A stretch of DNA of 60,463 nt from assembly GCF_000773685.1 (NCBI RefSeq), contig NZ_JPQO01000191.1, forward strand, positions 1 to 60,463, read 5' to 3'. Position 1 is the first letter of the stretch. Each line of letters begins with the position of its first letter. The stretch is from Acinetobacter sp. HR7. GTDB lineage: Bacteria > Pseudomonadota > Gammaproteobacteria > Pseudomonadales > Moraxellaceae. This document shows, in pieces, positions 20,249-31,639 of the stretch. A program made the position numbers and the translations under genes. Under the pieces are notes generated by a model. The model saw only the letters and a list, made by a program, of their open reading frames with translations, did not search any database and was not told the origin of the DNA.

Positions 20249-21601
20249 CTATTTAGTCCGGCCATAATCCACCAACCAAGCATTCATTTCTGCCAGCTGC
20301 TGTTCATTCAGCTGTCCTACGGAAGCCTGCAATTGCAGCACATGAATCAAATAATCATATTTGGCATTCAGATAATCGGTCTTGGCGGAAAAGGCATTCC
20401 GCTGGGCGAGTAATACATCCACCATGGTTTTCAAACCTTCCTGATACTGTGCCCGTGAAGCTTTAGAAACGATGTCTGCTGACTCCATCGCAGCCTTGCG
20501 TGCATTCAGTTTGGCTTCATCGGTTTCGACCTGCAGATAGGACTGTTTCACATCGGTATTGGCTTTCCGAATCGCAGCATCCAACTGAGCTTCGCTACGT
20601 TGCACTTGCACCCTAGCCTTTTGAATATTCTTGCTGGTTCGACCGCCGGTAAACAGGTTCCAGTTCATCTCTACTCCAACCTGATCAAAGTCGCCATTGG
20701 AAGATAGAACCGTTTCCGGTGTCTGTTTTAGATAACCGTAAGTCGCCACAGCTTCAACCTGCGGATAGCGGGCTGCTTCTTCGACCCGTTTGGCATCTTC
20801 AGAATAACGCTTCTGCAACCTTGCCTGCAGAATTTCTAGATTCTGGCTTTGTGCCAGTTCGGTCCAAGACTGGATATTGGAAGGTAATGGTTTCTGGAAC
20901 TGGAAATCATCTCGCAGCACGGCCAGATTATCCTGATAGGGTCCAATCAGCTGAGCTAGTTGTTCTTGAGCTAGTACTAACTGGACTTGGGTAGCAATGC
21001 GATTGGCCTGTGCATTTTGATACTGGGCATTAGCTTCACTGACATCACTACGTGCGACTAACCCCTCTTTGAGTTTGGCATTCATCATGCGCAGCTGTTC
21101 TGCTAATGCCTGTTCTTCCTGCAAATAGGCTCCAGTTAATGACTGCTGACGCAGCACATTAAAATAGGCTTCTGCCACTTGGAGGATATGCTGTTGCTTC
21201 TGCAGGCGCAAATTGACTTCACTCAATTCTACTGAAGTTTGGACTTGCTTATAGCCCTGCCAGGCATCCCAACGGAATAAAGGTTGCCGTGCAGTTAAGG
21301 CAATCTGTCGGGTCGTGGTAATCGATCCCTGCAATTCACCAAAATCAGCTGGCAGTCCTTCGAGCTGAGAACTATCACTAGACTGGTTTTTACGAGTCAC
21401 ATTACCCGACAGTGTCACTGTCGGAAGTAAATTTCCTGTAGCAATCCCGAGATTCAGCTGATCAGCTTGGTACTGTAGTACATTTGCTTGCCAGTTAGGA
21501 TCATTCTGTTTAGCACGCTCATAGGCATCGACCAGATCTAGTGCAAACACCGCAGAACTGCTACATAACAGGCTGACACTGAGGATGAATTTTCTCTTCA
21601 T
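20249..21601 (-). CDS. tolC: TolC-family outer-membrane channel protein
   Basis: Outer-membrane exit duct for tripartite efflux pumps or type I secretion. The 450-residue protein has a signal peptide (MKRKFILSVSLLCSSSAVFA) and two OEP repeats (from about 25 and 235) with long helical hairpins. The first begins DLVDAYERAKQNDPNWQ, as in TolC proper. An E. coli parallel supports the tolC name: there tolC is divergent from nudF-cpdA, and here the NUDIX gene and cpdA lie on the opposite strand beyond a lipoprotein gene and thiC. No adaptor or pump gene is adjacent. Confidence 0.9.
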   Translation of the reverse strand: MKRKFILSVSLLCSSSAVFALDLVDAYERAKQNDPNWQANVLQYQADQLNLGIATGNLLPTVTLSGNVTRKNQSSDSSQLEGLPADFGELQGSITTTRQIALTARQPLFRWDAWQGYKQVQTSVELSEVNLRLQKQQHILQVAEAYFNVLRQQSLTGAYLQEEQALAEQLRMMNAKLKEGLVARSDVSEANAQYQNAQANRIATQVQLVLAQEQLAQLIGPYQDNLAVLRDDFQFQKPLPSNIQSWTELAQSQNLEILQARLQKRYSEDAKRVEEAARYPQVEAVATYGYLKQTPETVLSSNGDFDQVGVEMNWNLFTGGRTSKNIQKARVQVQRSEAQLDAAIRKANTDVKQSYLQVETDEAKLNARKAAMESADIVSKASRAQYQEGLKTMVDVLLAQRNAFSAKTDYLNAKYDYLIHVLQLQASVGQLNEQQLAEMNAWLVDYGRTK

Positions 21602-21893
21602 TTATAATGTGAATCCCTAACTACGGCATGGCCCTAAATCAGCGAAGATCGCCAAATGTTTGAATTTTAAAGTGATACAAATATTACTAGGATATTCCTA
21701 AACTTACGTATGACTTTTATTAATTTTTTTAATGCAAATCGGTGAATTTATCCCATATTGATTCATATTTTTCTGTCTTTCACAACAGCTTAACAAACAG
21801 ATTCACAATACTAAACAGTATCTTTGCTGCAGATGTATACAATAGGCTCAATCCTGCTGTCATTCATCATCTAGATCAGAGCCTTGAATCCTA

Positions 21894-22934
21894 GTGTCTA
21901 CACGTTTGTCTTCAATCCTGGCCTCTTGCTGCATCGTTTTGTTGCTGTGGTTGCTGTTCGCCTGTCAGCAACCTACCGAACCACAGGTCAAGATTGAGGC
22001 AGCAGAAACAAATGCCCAGAAAAATACCTCTGCTGAAGATTTTAGCCTGATGTGCCAGAACATCGAAAAACAGATGGCGGAAATCAATGATCAACGTACT
22101 ACTTTTGCACTGGAACAGATCAACCAGAACCTGAAAGTCTGTCTGCCCCTGCTCGATCATCAGCAGCAGAAAAATCTGATGAAACATGCCAATCAGATGT
22201 ATGAGCGTTTTCTAAAAGTAGAGCGCACCCCAGCCCAACAACACGCCTTCGAGCAATATGCGCTGGAAATGGCTCAGCATCCGACCATTCAGCAAAGCCA
22301 TTATGCAGAACTCACTGCACGAGATCAGTATCTGCTGAAACACAAAGGACAAGCCTATGTCGAGCTGATTGATCTGGGGGAAAACCAGCTGAATTACCGT
22401 CGCAGTCCGGAATATCTGGCACGAGTGTTTGCGCCTTATTTGCCTGAAGCGGAAAAAGTCTTTATTGAAACCCTGGCACAGCAAAATCAGGAACCGGTCT
22501 TTAATCAGGAGCGTCTGCTAATCGAACCGGCTGAAATCGCGGCACGGATTATGGTCTGGGAAGATTATCTGGAACGCTATCCAAAAAGCATTTACCGTAA
22601 GGATGCTGAACATTTGCTACAGCAATATAGCTATTTCCTGTTTCACGGCTTGGAGCAAAAGCCCATTTCCCAGGATTATCGAGACCGCTATGCTGTAGAT
22701 AGCCAGTATCGGGAAACCATAGTTGGCCTATCCAAAGGCAATGAAGGTGGCATCAGTAGCCAGGCCCAGCGCTTCTTGGAATTTCTGGATATGGATGAAG
22801 AGCAGCGCAGACAGACTATTCCAAAAGAATTACGCAATAGTCCAGTTTGGGAGCAGATTGCAGCTTATGCTGACATTCCAGTGCCCGATCCCAACTACAA
22901 GAAAAACTGTTTTAAAGATGCCATTTGCATCTAA
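21894..22934 (+). CDS. Putative lipoprotein of unknown function
   Basis: I do not recognise the family. The 346-residue protein starts with GTG, then a hydrophobic segment (about 8-22) ending LLFAC, a plausible lipobox with Cys24 as lipidation site. The mature part is rich in Gln, Glu and Leu and appears almost wholly helical, with TPR-like spacing but no clear repeat. Two Cys near the end (KNCFKDAICI) could form a disulfide in the periplasm. It is divergent from tolC across 292 bases and upstream of the thiC riboswitch. A role in the envelope is inferred only from the lipobox. Confidence 0.7.
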   Translation: MSTRLSSILASCCIVLLLWLLFACQQPTEPQVKIEAAETNAQKNTSAEDFSLMCQNIEKQMAEINDQRTTFALEQINQNLKVCLPLLDHQQQKNLMKHANQMYERFLKVERTPAQQHAFEQYALEMAQHPTIQQSHYAELTARDQYLLKHKGQAYVELIDLGENQLNYRRSPEYLARVFAPYLPEAEKVFIETLAQQNQEPVFNQERLLIEPAEIAARIMVWEDYLERYPKSIYRKDAEHLLQQYSYFLFHGLEQKPISQDYRDRYAVDSQYRETIVGLSKGNEGGISSQAQRFLEFLDMDEEQRRQTIPKELRNSPVWEQIAAYADIPVPDPNYKKNCFKDAICI

Positions 22935-23027
22935 CTCCTGCTGACGCAAATCATCATTACAATAATTCTGTAAAAGAACGCCCAATCCGTCTACTTTTTA
23001 GTCCTGAACTCGGCTATGATCTGCCTA

Positions 23028-25140
<2,113 letters not shown>

Positions 25141-25192
25141 TTCCCACTGAAAATCAGTTGTTTTTAGCAAAAACTCAGATAGGATGAAACAC

Positions 25193-25840
25193 ATGTTTTC
25201 ATCCTTTTCTGATTTTATGAAGATTATTCAGCAAGCGTCCTATAACAATAAAGATGTTGAGATTCAACAACGCGAATATCTCTATCAGGGATTTTTAAAA
25301 GTAGAAAAAGTCCAGGTGAGCCATCGCCTGTTTAACAGCAATGAATATATTCCACCAATCCAACGTGAACTGATTGAACGCCGCCCGGCTGCGGGAGTTC
25401 TGCTGTATAACGACCAGCAACAGAAATTCGCCCTAATCGAACAGTTCCGTATCGGAGCGTTGAATGACCCGGACTCGCCTTGGCAACTGGAAGTGATCGC
25501 TGGTGTACTCGACGGTAATGAATCTCCAGAAGACTGCATCCGCCGTGAAGCCCTAGAAGAATCGGGTTGCGAACTTAAAGATCTGCAGTTCCTTTATAGC
25601 TTCTATCCATCGGCTGGCGCCTGTTCAGAAATGTTCCACCTGTTTGTCGCTCAGGCAGACCTGCCAGTACAGGGTGGCGTGCATGGCATGCCGGAGGAAG
25701 GTGAAAATATCCAGCTGCATGTGTTTGATTACACCCATCTTCCAGAACTGTTCCGAAATCACCGCCTGAGAAATGCACCGGTGATTATGGCCCTGCAATG
25801 GCTGCAACAGCATATTGCCACCACGGCTTCCAAGGAGTAG
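25193..25840 (+). CDS. nudF: NUDIX hydrolase, ADP-ribose pyrophosphatase type
   Basis: Predicted to hydrolyse ADP-ribose to AMP and ribose 5-phosphate. The Nudix box is complete: GVLDGNE, seven residues, then REALEESGC (G-x5-E-x7-RE-U-x-EE-x-G-U). The YQGFLKVEKVQVSHRLF and SFYPSAGACSEMFHLFVA segments are typical of NudF. ATG at 25193 fits an AGGA 8 bases upstream; the ATG at 25184 overlaps that AGGA. It is followed by cpdA, as in the E. coli nudF-yqiB-cpdA cluster, but yqiB is absent here. Confidence 0.92.
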   Translation: MFSSFSDFMKIIQQASYNNKDVEIQQREYLYQGFLKVEKVQVSHRLFNSNEYIPPIQRELIERRPAAGVLLYNDQQQKFALIEQFRIGALNDPDSPWQLEVIAGVLDGNESPEDCIRREALEESGCELKDLQFLYSFYPSAGACSEMFHLFVAQADLPVQGGVHGMPEEGENIQLHVFDYTHLPELFRNHRLRNAPVIMALQWLQQHIATTASKE

Positions 25841-25845
25841 CGAGC

Positions 25846-26658
25846 ATGACGCAGACTTCTACTCCTGCTGCTGAAAAAGTCTGGACCTTAATTCAGATCA
25901 CCGATACCCATCTGATGGATCAGCCCGAACTGAGCTTTGCCAACATGAATCCGGAACAAAGCTTTCTGGATGTGGTCAAGGATATTAAACAACGTTTTCC
26001 GAATATTGATGCCGTAATTCATACCGGCGATCTGGCGCAGGTTGCAGCAGAATCGACCTACCAGCGTTATCTAGAATTTATGCAGGACTGGCAGGTGCCG
26101 CATTACCAGATTCCGGGCAATCATGATGACAATCTGGTCATTTTCCCATTCCATAACCATAAGAATGAAGCCCATGCCATTCACTTTGGTTCATGGACCT
26201 TAATCCTGCTAAACAGCGCGGTCAAAGGCCGGGTCGATGGCTGGGTAGAACAAAAGCAGCTGGAGCAACTGGAACAGTTATTGCTTGAACATCAACAGCA
26301 ACATGTGATTGTGGCCTGTCATCATCATCCTTTTGCCATGCAATCACACTGGATTGACCAGCACCGGCTCAAGAATGCAGAAGCCTTAAAGGATGTAATT
26401 GCCCGTCACAGTAATGTGAAAATAGTGCTATTTGGTCATGTGCATCAAGATTCTGAAAACGAATGGCAAGGTGTGCGCTATCTATCGACCCCATCGACCA
26501 GCGTACAGTTCAAGCCACTTAGCGAAAACTTTGCTCTGGATCAGGCCCAGCCAGGCTATCGCGTGCTGTTACTGAAAGAGAACGGAGAGTACGAAACTTA
26601 CATTAACAGAGTGAGATTAACACAGACTAAAATTAATACCGAAATTTCAGGTTATTAA
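25846..26658 (+). CDS. cpdA: 3',5'-cyclic-AMP phosphodiesterase
   Basis: Class III metallophosphoesterase that degrades cAMP and so damps CRP/Vfr signalling. The 270-residue protein has the metal-binding set: D20 and H22 in TDTH, HTGDLAQ, GNHDD, CHHHPF and GHVH. The ATG at 25846 has AAGGAG (25832-25837) 8 bases upstream; the Shine-Dalgarno overlaps the end of the NUDIX gene. Its location after nudF matches other Gammaproteobacteria. In Acinetobacter and Pseudomonas, cAMP affects twitching and competence, a possible link to the pil genes in this window. Confidence 0.93.
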   Translation: MTQTSTPAAEKVWTLIQITDTHLMDQPELSFANMNPEQSFLDVVKDIKQRFPNIDAVIHTGDLAQVAAESTYQRYLEFMQDWQVPHYQIPGNHDDNLVIFPFHNHKNEAHAIHFGSWTLILLNSAVKGRVDGWVEQKQLEQLEQLLLEHQQQHVIVACHHHPFAMQSHWIDQHRLKNAEALKDVIARHSNVKIVLFGHVHQDSENEWQGVRYLSTPSTSVQFKPLSENFALDQAQPGYRVLLLKENGEYETYINRVRLTQTKINTEISGY

Positions 26659-26869
26659 CTTTTCAATTTGTTTTTTTTGCTTTACTTTATTGCTCTTTAA
26701 GGAAACGTGATATCTACAATTGCCGCCATCAAAGACTATCAAAACGCATAAAAAGTCTATATGATGACGACCCCCATAGGAGGATAATCCTTCTTCAGGG
26801 TGGATAAAAATTTGCATATCACCATATTTTTTGCGTAGTTACCTGCGCATATGATGAGGAATGCCCTAA

Positions 26870-27397
26870 ATGGCGAATGACAACCAAAATCAAGTCTTAG
26901 ACGAACAAACTGCTGTTGTAGACGAGAAAGCTACAAAACGTGTGCGCAAATCTAAGCCGAAAACGACTGAGGGTGGTTCTACTGCTAGCTTATTTGGTAT
27001 CGAACCTTATCAGCCTAAAAAGAATGAAGAATACATGTCTGAGGGCCAGCTAGAGCATTTTCGCCAAATCCTGATGGCATGGAAAGCCGAGCTGATGTCT
27101 GAAGTGGACCGTACCCTGAACACCATGCAGGACGAAAATACTGCCCTTCCGGATGTAAACGACCGCGCAACCCAAGAAGAAGAATTTGCGATCGAACTAC
27201 GTACCCGTGACCGTGAACGTAAACTGATCCGTAAAATCGAACAGTCTCTGGAAGCGATCAAAAATGATGACTACGGTTTCTGTGAAACCTGTGGTATTGA
27301 AATTGGTCTGCGTCGTCTAGAAGCGCGTCCAACTGCGACTTTATGTATTGACTGTAAAACCCTTGCTGAAATCAAAGAGAAGCAAAATAACGGTTAA
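26870..27397 (+). CDS. dksA: RNA polymerase-binding transcription factor DksA
   Basis: Binds the RNA polymerase secondary channel and works with ppGpp. The 175-residue protein is about 24 residues longer than E. coli DksA because of a polar N-terminal extension (about 1-40, ending TASLFGIEPYQPKK). The coiled-coil tip carries the DVNDRATQEEE acidic motif, and the zinc finger is CETC...CIDC with 17 residues between pairs. GAGGA precedes the ATG. gluQ follows, the dksA-gluQ pairing of many Gammaproteobacteria. Confidence 0.96.
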   Translation: MANDNQNQVLDEQTAVVDEKATKRVRKSKPKTTEGGSTASLFGIEPYQPKKNEEYMSEGQLEHFRQILMAWKAELMSEVDRTLNTMQDENTALPDVNDRATQEEEFAIELRTRDRERKLIRKIEQSLEAIKNDDYGFCETCGIEIGLRRLEARPTATLCIDCKTLAEIKEKQNNG

Positions 27398-27410
27398 GCA
27401 TGTCTATAAA

Positions 27411-27450
27411 TAATCCTCCCTCAACCCCTCCTTTGATAAAGGAGGGGGAC
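27411..27450. repeat. Short palindromic intergenic repeat
   Basis: Perfect 10-bp inverted repeat CCCCTCCTTT (27425-27434) with AAAGGAGGGG (27438-27447) around GAT, preceded by AATCCTCCCTCAA. The layout resembles small dispersed palindromes known from intergenic DNA of many proteobacteria. Only one copy is visible in this window. It lies between dksA and gluQ and includes the only strong purine-rich ribosome-binding candidate for gluQ. Confidence 0.7.
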
Positions 27451-27456
27451 AACAGG

Positions 27457-28320
27457 ATGGCTTATGTGGGCCGGTTTGCGCCATCGCCAACCGGCCCTTT
27501 GCATTTTGGCTCCCTCATAACTGCCGTGGCCAGCTACTGCGATGCCCGCGCTCATCAGGGCAAGTGGCTGGTCCGTATTGAAGATACCGACATTCCCCGC
27601 ATTTATCCCGGCAGCGAAGAACATATTCTGCGTGCCATGGATGTTTTTGGCTTCGATCCCGATGCCGAGATTATTTTCCAAAAAGACCGTCTCGATATCT
27701 ATGAAGGCGTAATTGAACAGCTACATCAGCAGGGTCTGGTCTATGCCTGCCAATGTACCCGCAAGATGCTCGGTTCCAATCATATTTATCAGGGTACCTG
27801 CCGTAACCTAAACCTGCCATTTGAGCATCAGGCCATTCGGGTCAAGGTCGAAGATGTTGAAATCTGCTTTGATGATCCGCTGCAAGGCCGTCACTGTTCT
27901 AACCTGAAGCGTGATCTCGGTGATTTTGTCCTGAAACGCCGTGATGGGATTATCAACTATCAGCTGGCCGTCATCGTGGATGACTATCTGCAAGGCATGA
28001 CCCATGTGGTTCGTGGTGCCGACCTACTCGACAATACTGAACGGCAGATTTATCTAGGTCAGCTACTCGGCTACCCTCGCCTACAGTATATGCATCTGCC
28101 ACTAGCCATGAATGATCAGGGCCAAAAACTGTCTAAGCAAAATCTGGCACAGGCACTCGATCTAAACCAGGCTCCACAATTACTGCAACAAGCACTGACT
28201 GCCCTGCACCAACCAGACGTAGAACTGGATACCCCAGAACGCATGCTTAAACAGGCCGTGGCACAATGGGATATTGAACGGATTCCGCATACAACTGAGC
28301 TACAAGGCCACTATTTATAG
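27457..28320 (+). CDS. gluQ: Glutamyl-Q tRNA(Asp) synthetase
   Basis: Truncated GluRS-like enzyme that attaches glutamate to queuosine-34 of tRNA-Asp. The 287-residue protein has the nucleotide-binding HFGS form of HIGH (PTGPLHFGSL), the zinc-site region CQCTRKML...YQGTCRN, and KLSKQN as KMSKS equivalent; it lacks an anticodon-binding domain. The start is taken as ATG at 27457. A frame starting at 27400 would translate through the palindromic repeat (SINNPPSTPPLIKEGDNR), which looks non-native. It is downstream of dksA, as in E. coli. Confidence 0.93.
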   Translation: MAYVGRFAPSPTGPLHFGSLITAVASYCDARAHQGKWLVRIEDTDIPRIYPGSEEHILRAMDVFGFDPDAEIIFQKDRLDIYEGVIEQLHQQGLVYACQCTRKMLGSNHIYQGTCRNLNLPFEHQAIRVKVEDVEICFDDPLQGRHCSNLKRDLGDFVLKRRDGIINYQLAVIVDDYLQGMTHVVRGADLLDNTERQIYLGQLLGYPRLQYMHLPLAMNDQGQKLSKQNLAQALDLNQAPQLLQQALTALHQPDVELDTPERMLKQAVAQWDIERIPHTTELQGHYL

Positions 28321-28369
28321 AACTGGATTTTGGCTTAAGCTAAAGAAAAATTCAGCTGAGTGTTGGTCT

Positions 28370-28630
28370 ATGTTGTTTATTTTTGGAATTGGTCCGAAAA
28401 CCAAAGTCATCGAGAAAAGTCAGTTCTTATGCCCTGTTTGCCGGACACGTGCCGATTATGAGCTGAGACAGCAGCGTAATTATTTTTCTTTATTTTTTAT
28501 TCCCTTGATTCCGCTATCCAAAGCAAAACAGGCCTTTGTCCGCTGTAATCACTGCGGGACGGTCATGCCAAGCACGGTACTTGACCATGCCCAGCCTGAC
28601 CCGAACCGTCAGTCCAACCTAGAAGCTTGA
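28370..28630 (+). CDS. Small zinc-ribbon protein
   Basis: An 86-residue protein with one zinc ribbon: CPVC near residue 22 and CNHCG about 35 residues later, separated by a hydrophobic stretch (NYFSLFFIPLIPLSK). The N-terminus MLFIFGIGPKTKVI is typical of zinc-ribbon_15-like proteins of unknown function. The start is uncertain because the Shine-Dalgarno is weak. The frame can be extended to 28274, but that part overlaps gluQ. Its 3' end overlaps the convergent ftsW by 12 bases. Confidence 0.75.
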   Translation: MLFIFGIGPKTKVIEKSQFLCPVCRTRADYELRQQRNYFSLFFIPLIPLSKAKQAFVRCNHCGTVMPSTVLDHAQPDPNRQSNLEA

Positions 28631-29815
28631 TTCCTCACGACTTGGGTTGGTTTCACGTGTGGTAGCATCAATCTTGAGAATCAGACTGATCATCATGGCA
28701 CACATAATCAGGGATGAACCGCCATAACTAATAAATGGCAGGGTCAAACCTTTGGTTGGCAGCATACCCATGTTCATACCTGAGTTTACGAGAACTTGTA
28801 GCAAGAAAATGATACTGATCCCATAGGCCAGATAACCCGCACGCAGGTAATGGTTTTTCAGAGCACGATGCCCGATACGGATACAGCACACGATCATAGT
28901 AAATGACAGGATCAATACCGCAGCAATACCAAGAAAACCAAACTCTTCACCCAGAATCGCCAGCATGAAGTCAGTATGTGCTTCCGGTAGATAGGACATT
29001 TTCTGGATACTGTGTCCCAAACCGACCCCGGTCCATTCACCACGACCGAAGGCCATCAGGGCATTCGATAGCTGATAACCAGTACCCAGTGGATCTTCCC
29101 AAGGATTCGAGAACGACATCAGACGTTTCAAACGATAAGGTTCCAGTAAAATCGCCCCGATCAGAGACACTAGCAGAATCCCGAAAGTGGCACCGAACTG
29201 AATCAGTGGAGCCCCTGCCAGGAAGAACACGCCCAACATGGTCAGGGTAATCACCACGGTCGCGCCCAAGTCAGGCTCCAGCATTACCAGCAGGATCGTG
29301 AATCCCATAATGATACACAAACGCACCAGACCGGAAATCTTGTTCCGGACCTCCTCAGCACGTCGTACCACATAGTCCGCAGTAAAGATTGCCATCATTA
29401 CCTTAGCCACTTCCGAAGCCTGTAAGGTAAAACCAGCCAGACGAATCCAGCGTTTGGAACCATTCACCTCAGTCCCGACGACTAGCACAGCAGCCAGCAG
29501 AATAATGGTAATAAACCACAGAAAGAAGGTACTGTTAAACCAGCGATTCAGCGGAATTTTATAGGTGGCATAAGCAACACCTGCTCCGGCAATAATCGAA
29601 ATCGCATGGCGAGTCAGGTAGTGAAAGGGATTGCCATTAATCCGCTCGGCATAGGGCATCGATGCCGATGCTACCATGATCGAACCCAGACATAGCAAGG
29701 CCAGTACGCAGAAAATTAGCACATTGCGCGGATTAATCTCAGCGGGTAGCTTTGGTACCCACTGCTCATAGAATTGAGTAATTTTATTGATCGCAGTCTG
29801 AGCAAACTCAGCCAT
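28619..29815 (-). CDS. ftsW: Peptidoglycan glycosyltransferase FtsW
   Basis: SEDS-family septal peptidoglycan polymerase. The 398-residue protein has about ten transmembrane helices and the family motifs KRWIRLAGFTLQASEVAKV, LVMLEPDLGATVV, GRGEWTGVGLGHSIQKMSYLPEAHTDF and LTLPFISYGGSSLI. The periplasmic loop contains the catalytic Asp region (PEAHTDFM). It is 20 bases after murD, so the two form a minus-strand pair. murG, the usual next gene of the dcw cluster, is not here. Confidence 0.96.
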   Translation of the reverse strand: MAEFAQTAINKITQFYEQWVPKLPAEINPRNVLIFCVLALLCLGSIMVASASMPYAERINGNPFHYLTRHAISIIAGAGVAYATYKIPLNRWFNSTFFLWFITIILLAAVLVVGTEVNGSKRWIRLAGFTLQASEVAKVMMAIFTADYVVRRAEEVRNKISGLVRLCIIMGFTILLVMLEPDLGATVVITLTMLGVFFLAGAPLIQFGATFGILLVSLIGAILLEPYRLKRLMSFSNPWEDPLGTGYQLSNALMAFGRGEWTGVGLGHSIQKMSYLPEAHTDFMLAILGEEFGFLGIAAVLILSFTMIVCCIRIGHRALKNHYLRAGYLAYGISIIFLLQVLVNSGMNMGMLPTKGLTLPFISYGGSSLIMCAMMISLILKIDATTRETNPSREESSF

Positions 29816-29835
29816 AGCACGAATCCTTGTTATTC

Positions 29836-31325
<1,490 letters not shown>

Positions 31326-31346
31326 ACTTTTAGCTAGGATGGAAAA

Positions 31347-31598
31347 TTATTTCCATTTTACCGCCTGCTGGGCTGGCTTTTTCGCAGTTTCCTGTTCAGA
31401 GACAGGGCAAGAACAATTACCGCCACAACCACCGCTCATGGCCGGTTTCAGCCATTTTGCCAGGGTATGCCAGCCCTTGACTTCAGCTGCATTAGACAGT
31501 TTCAGGAAAACCGAGCGTGAAGTATTCGGAAATACCTTCTTGAATACTACCACGGCACTCCAAAGTACCAGTGCTGTCACAATTAGAACTTCAATCAT
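31347..31598 (-). CDS. Small Cys-rich membrane protein of the feo operon (DUF6587-like)
   Basis: An 83-residue protein with one N-terminal transmembrane helix (IEVLIVTALVLWSAVVVF) and a cytoplasmic or periplasmic tail ending in a Gly/Cys cluster (SGGCGGNCSCPV). It occupies the feoC position after feoB, but lacks the FeoC winged-helix fold. Cys-rich FeoB-associated proteins occur in several phyla. Metal binding or FeoB support is inferred from context. ATG at 31598 with a GGGAG Shine-Dalgarno; an upstream extension of the frame would overlap feoB. Confidence 0.8.
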   Translation of the reverse strand: MIEVLIVTALVLWSAVVVFKKVFPNTSRSVFLKLSNAAEVKGWHTLAKWLKPAMSGGCGGNCSCPVSEQETAKKPAQQAVKWK

Positions 31599-31639
31599 CT
31601 CAGTCTCCCCTTCACATTTATTTGTTGCTTCAGTCAATC

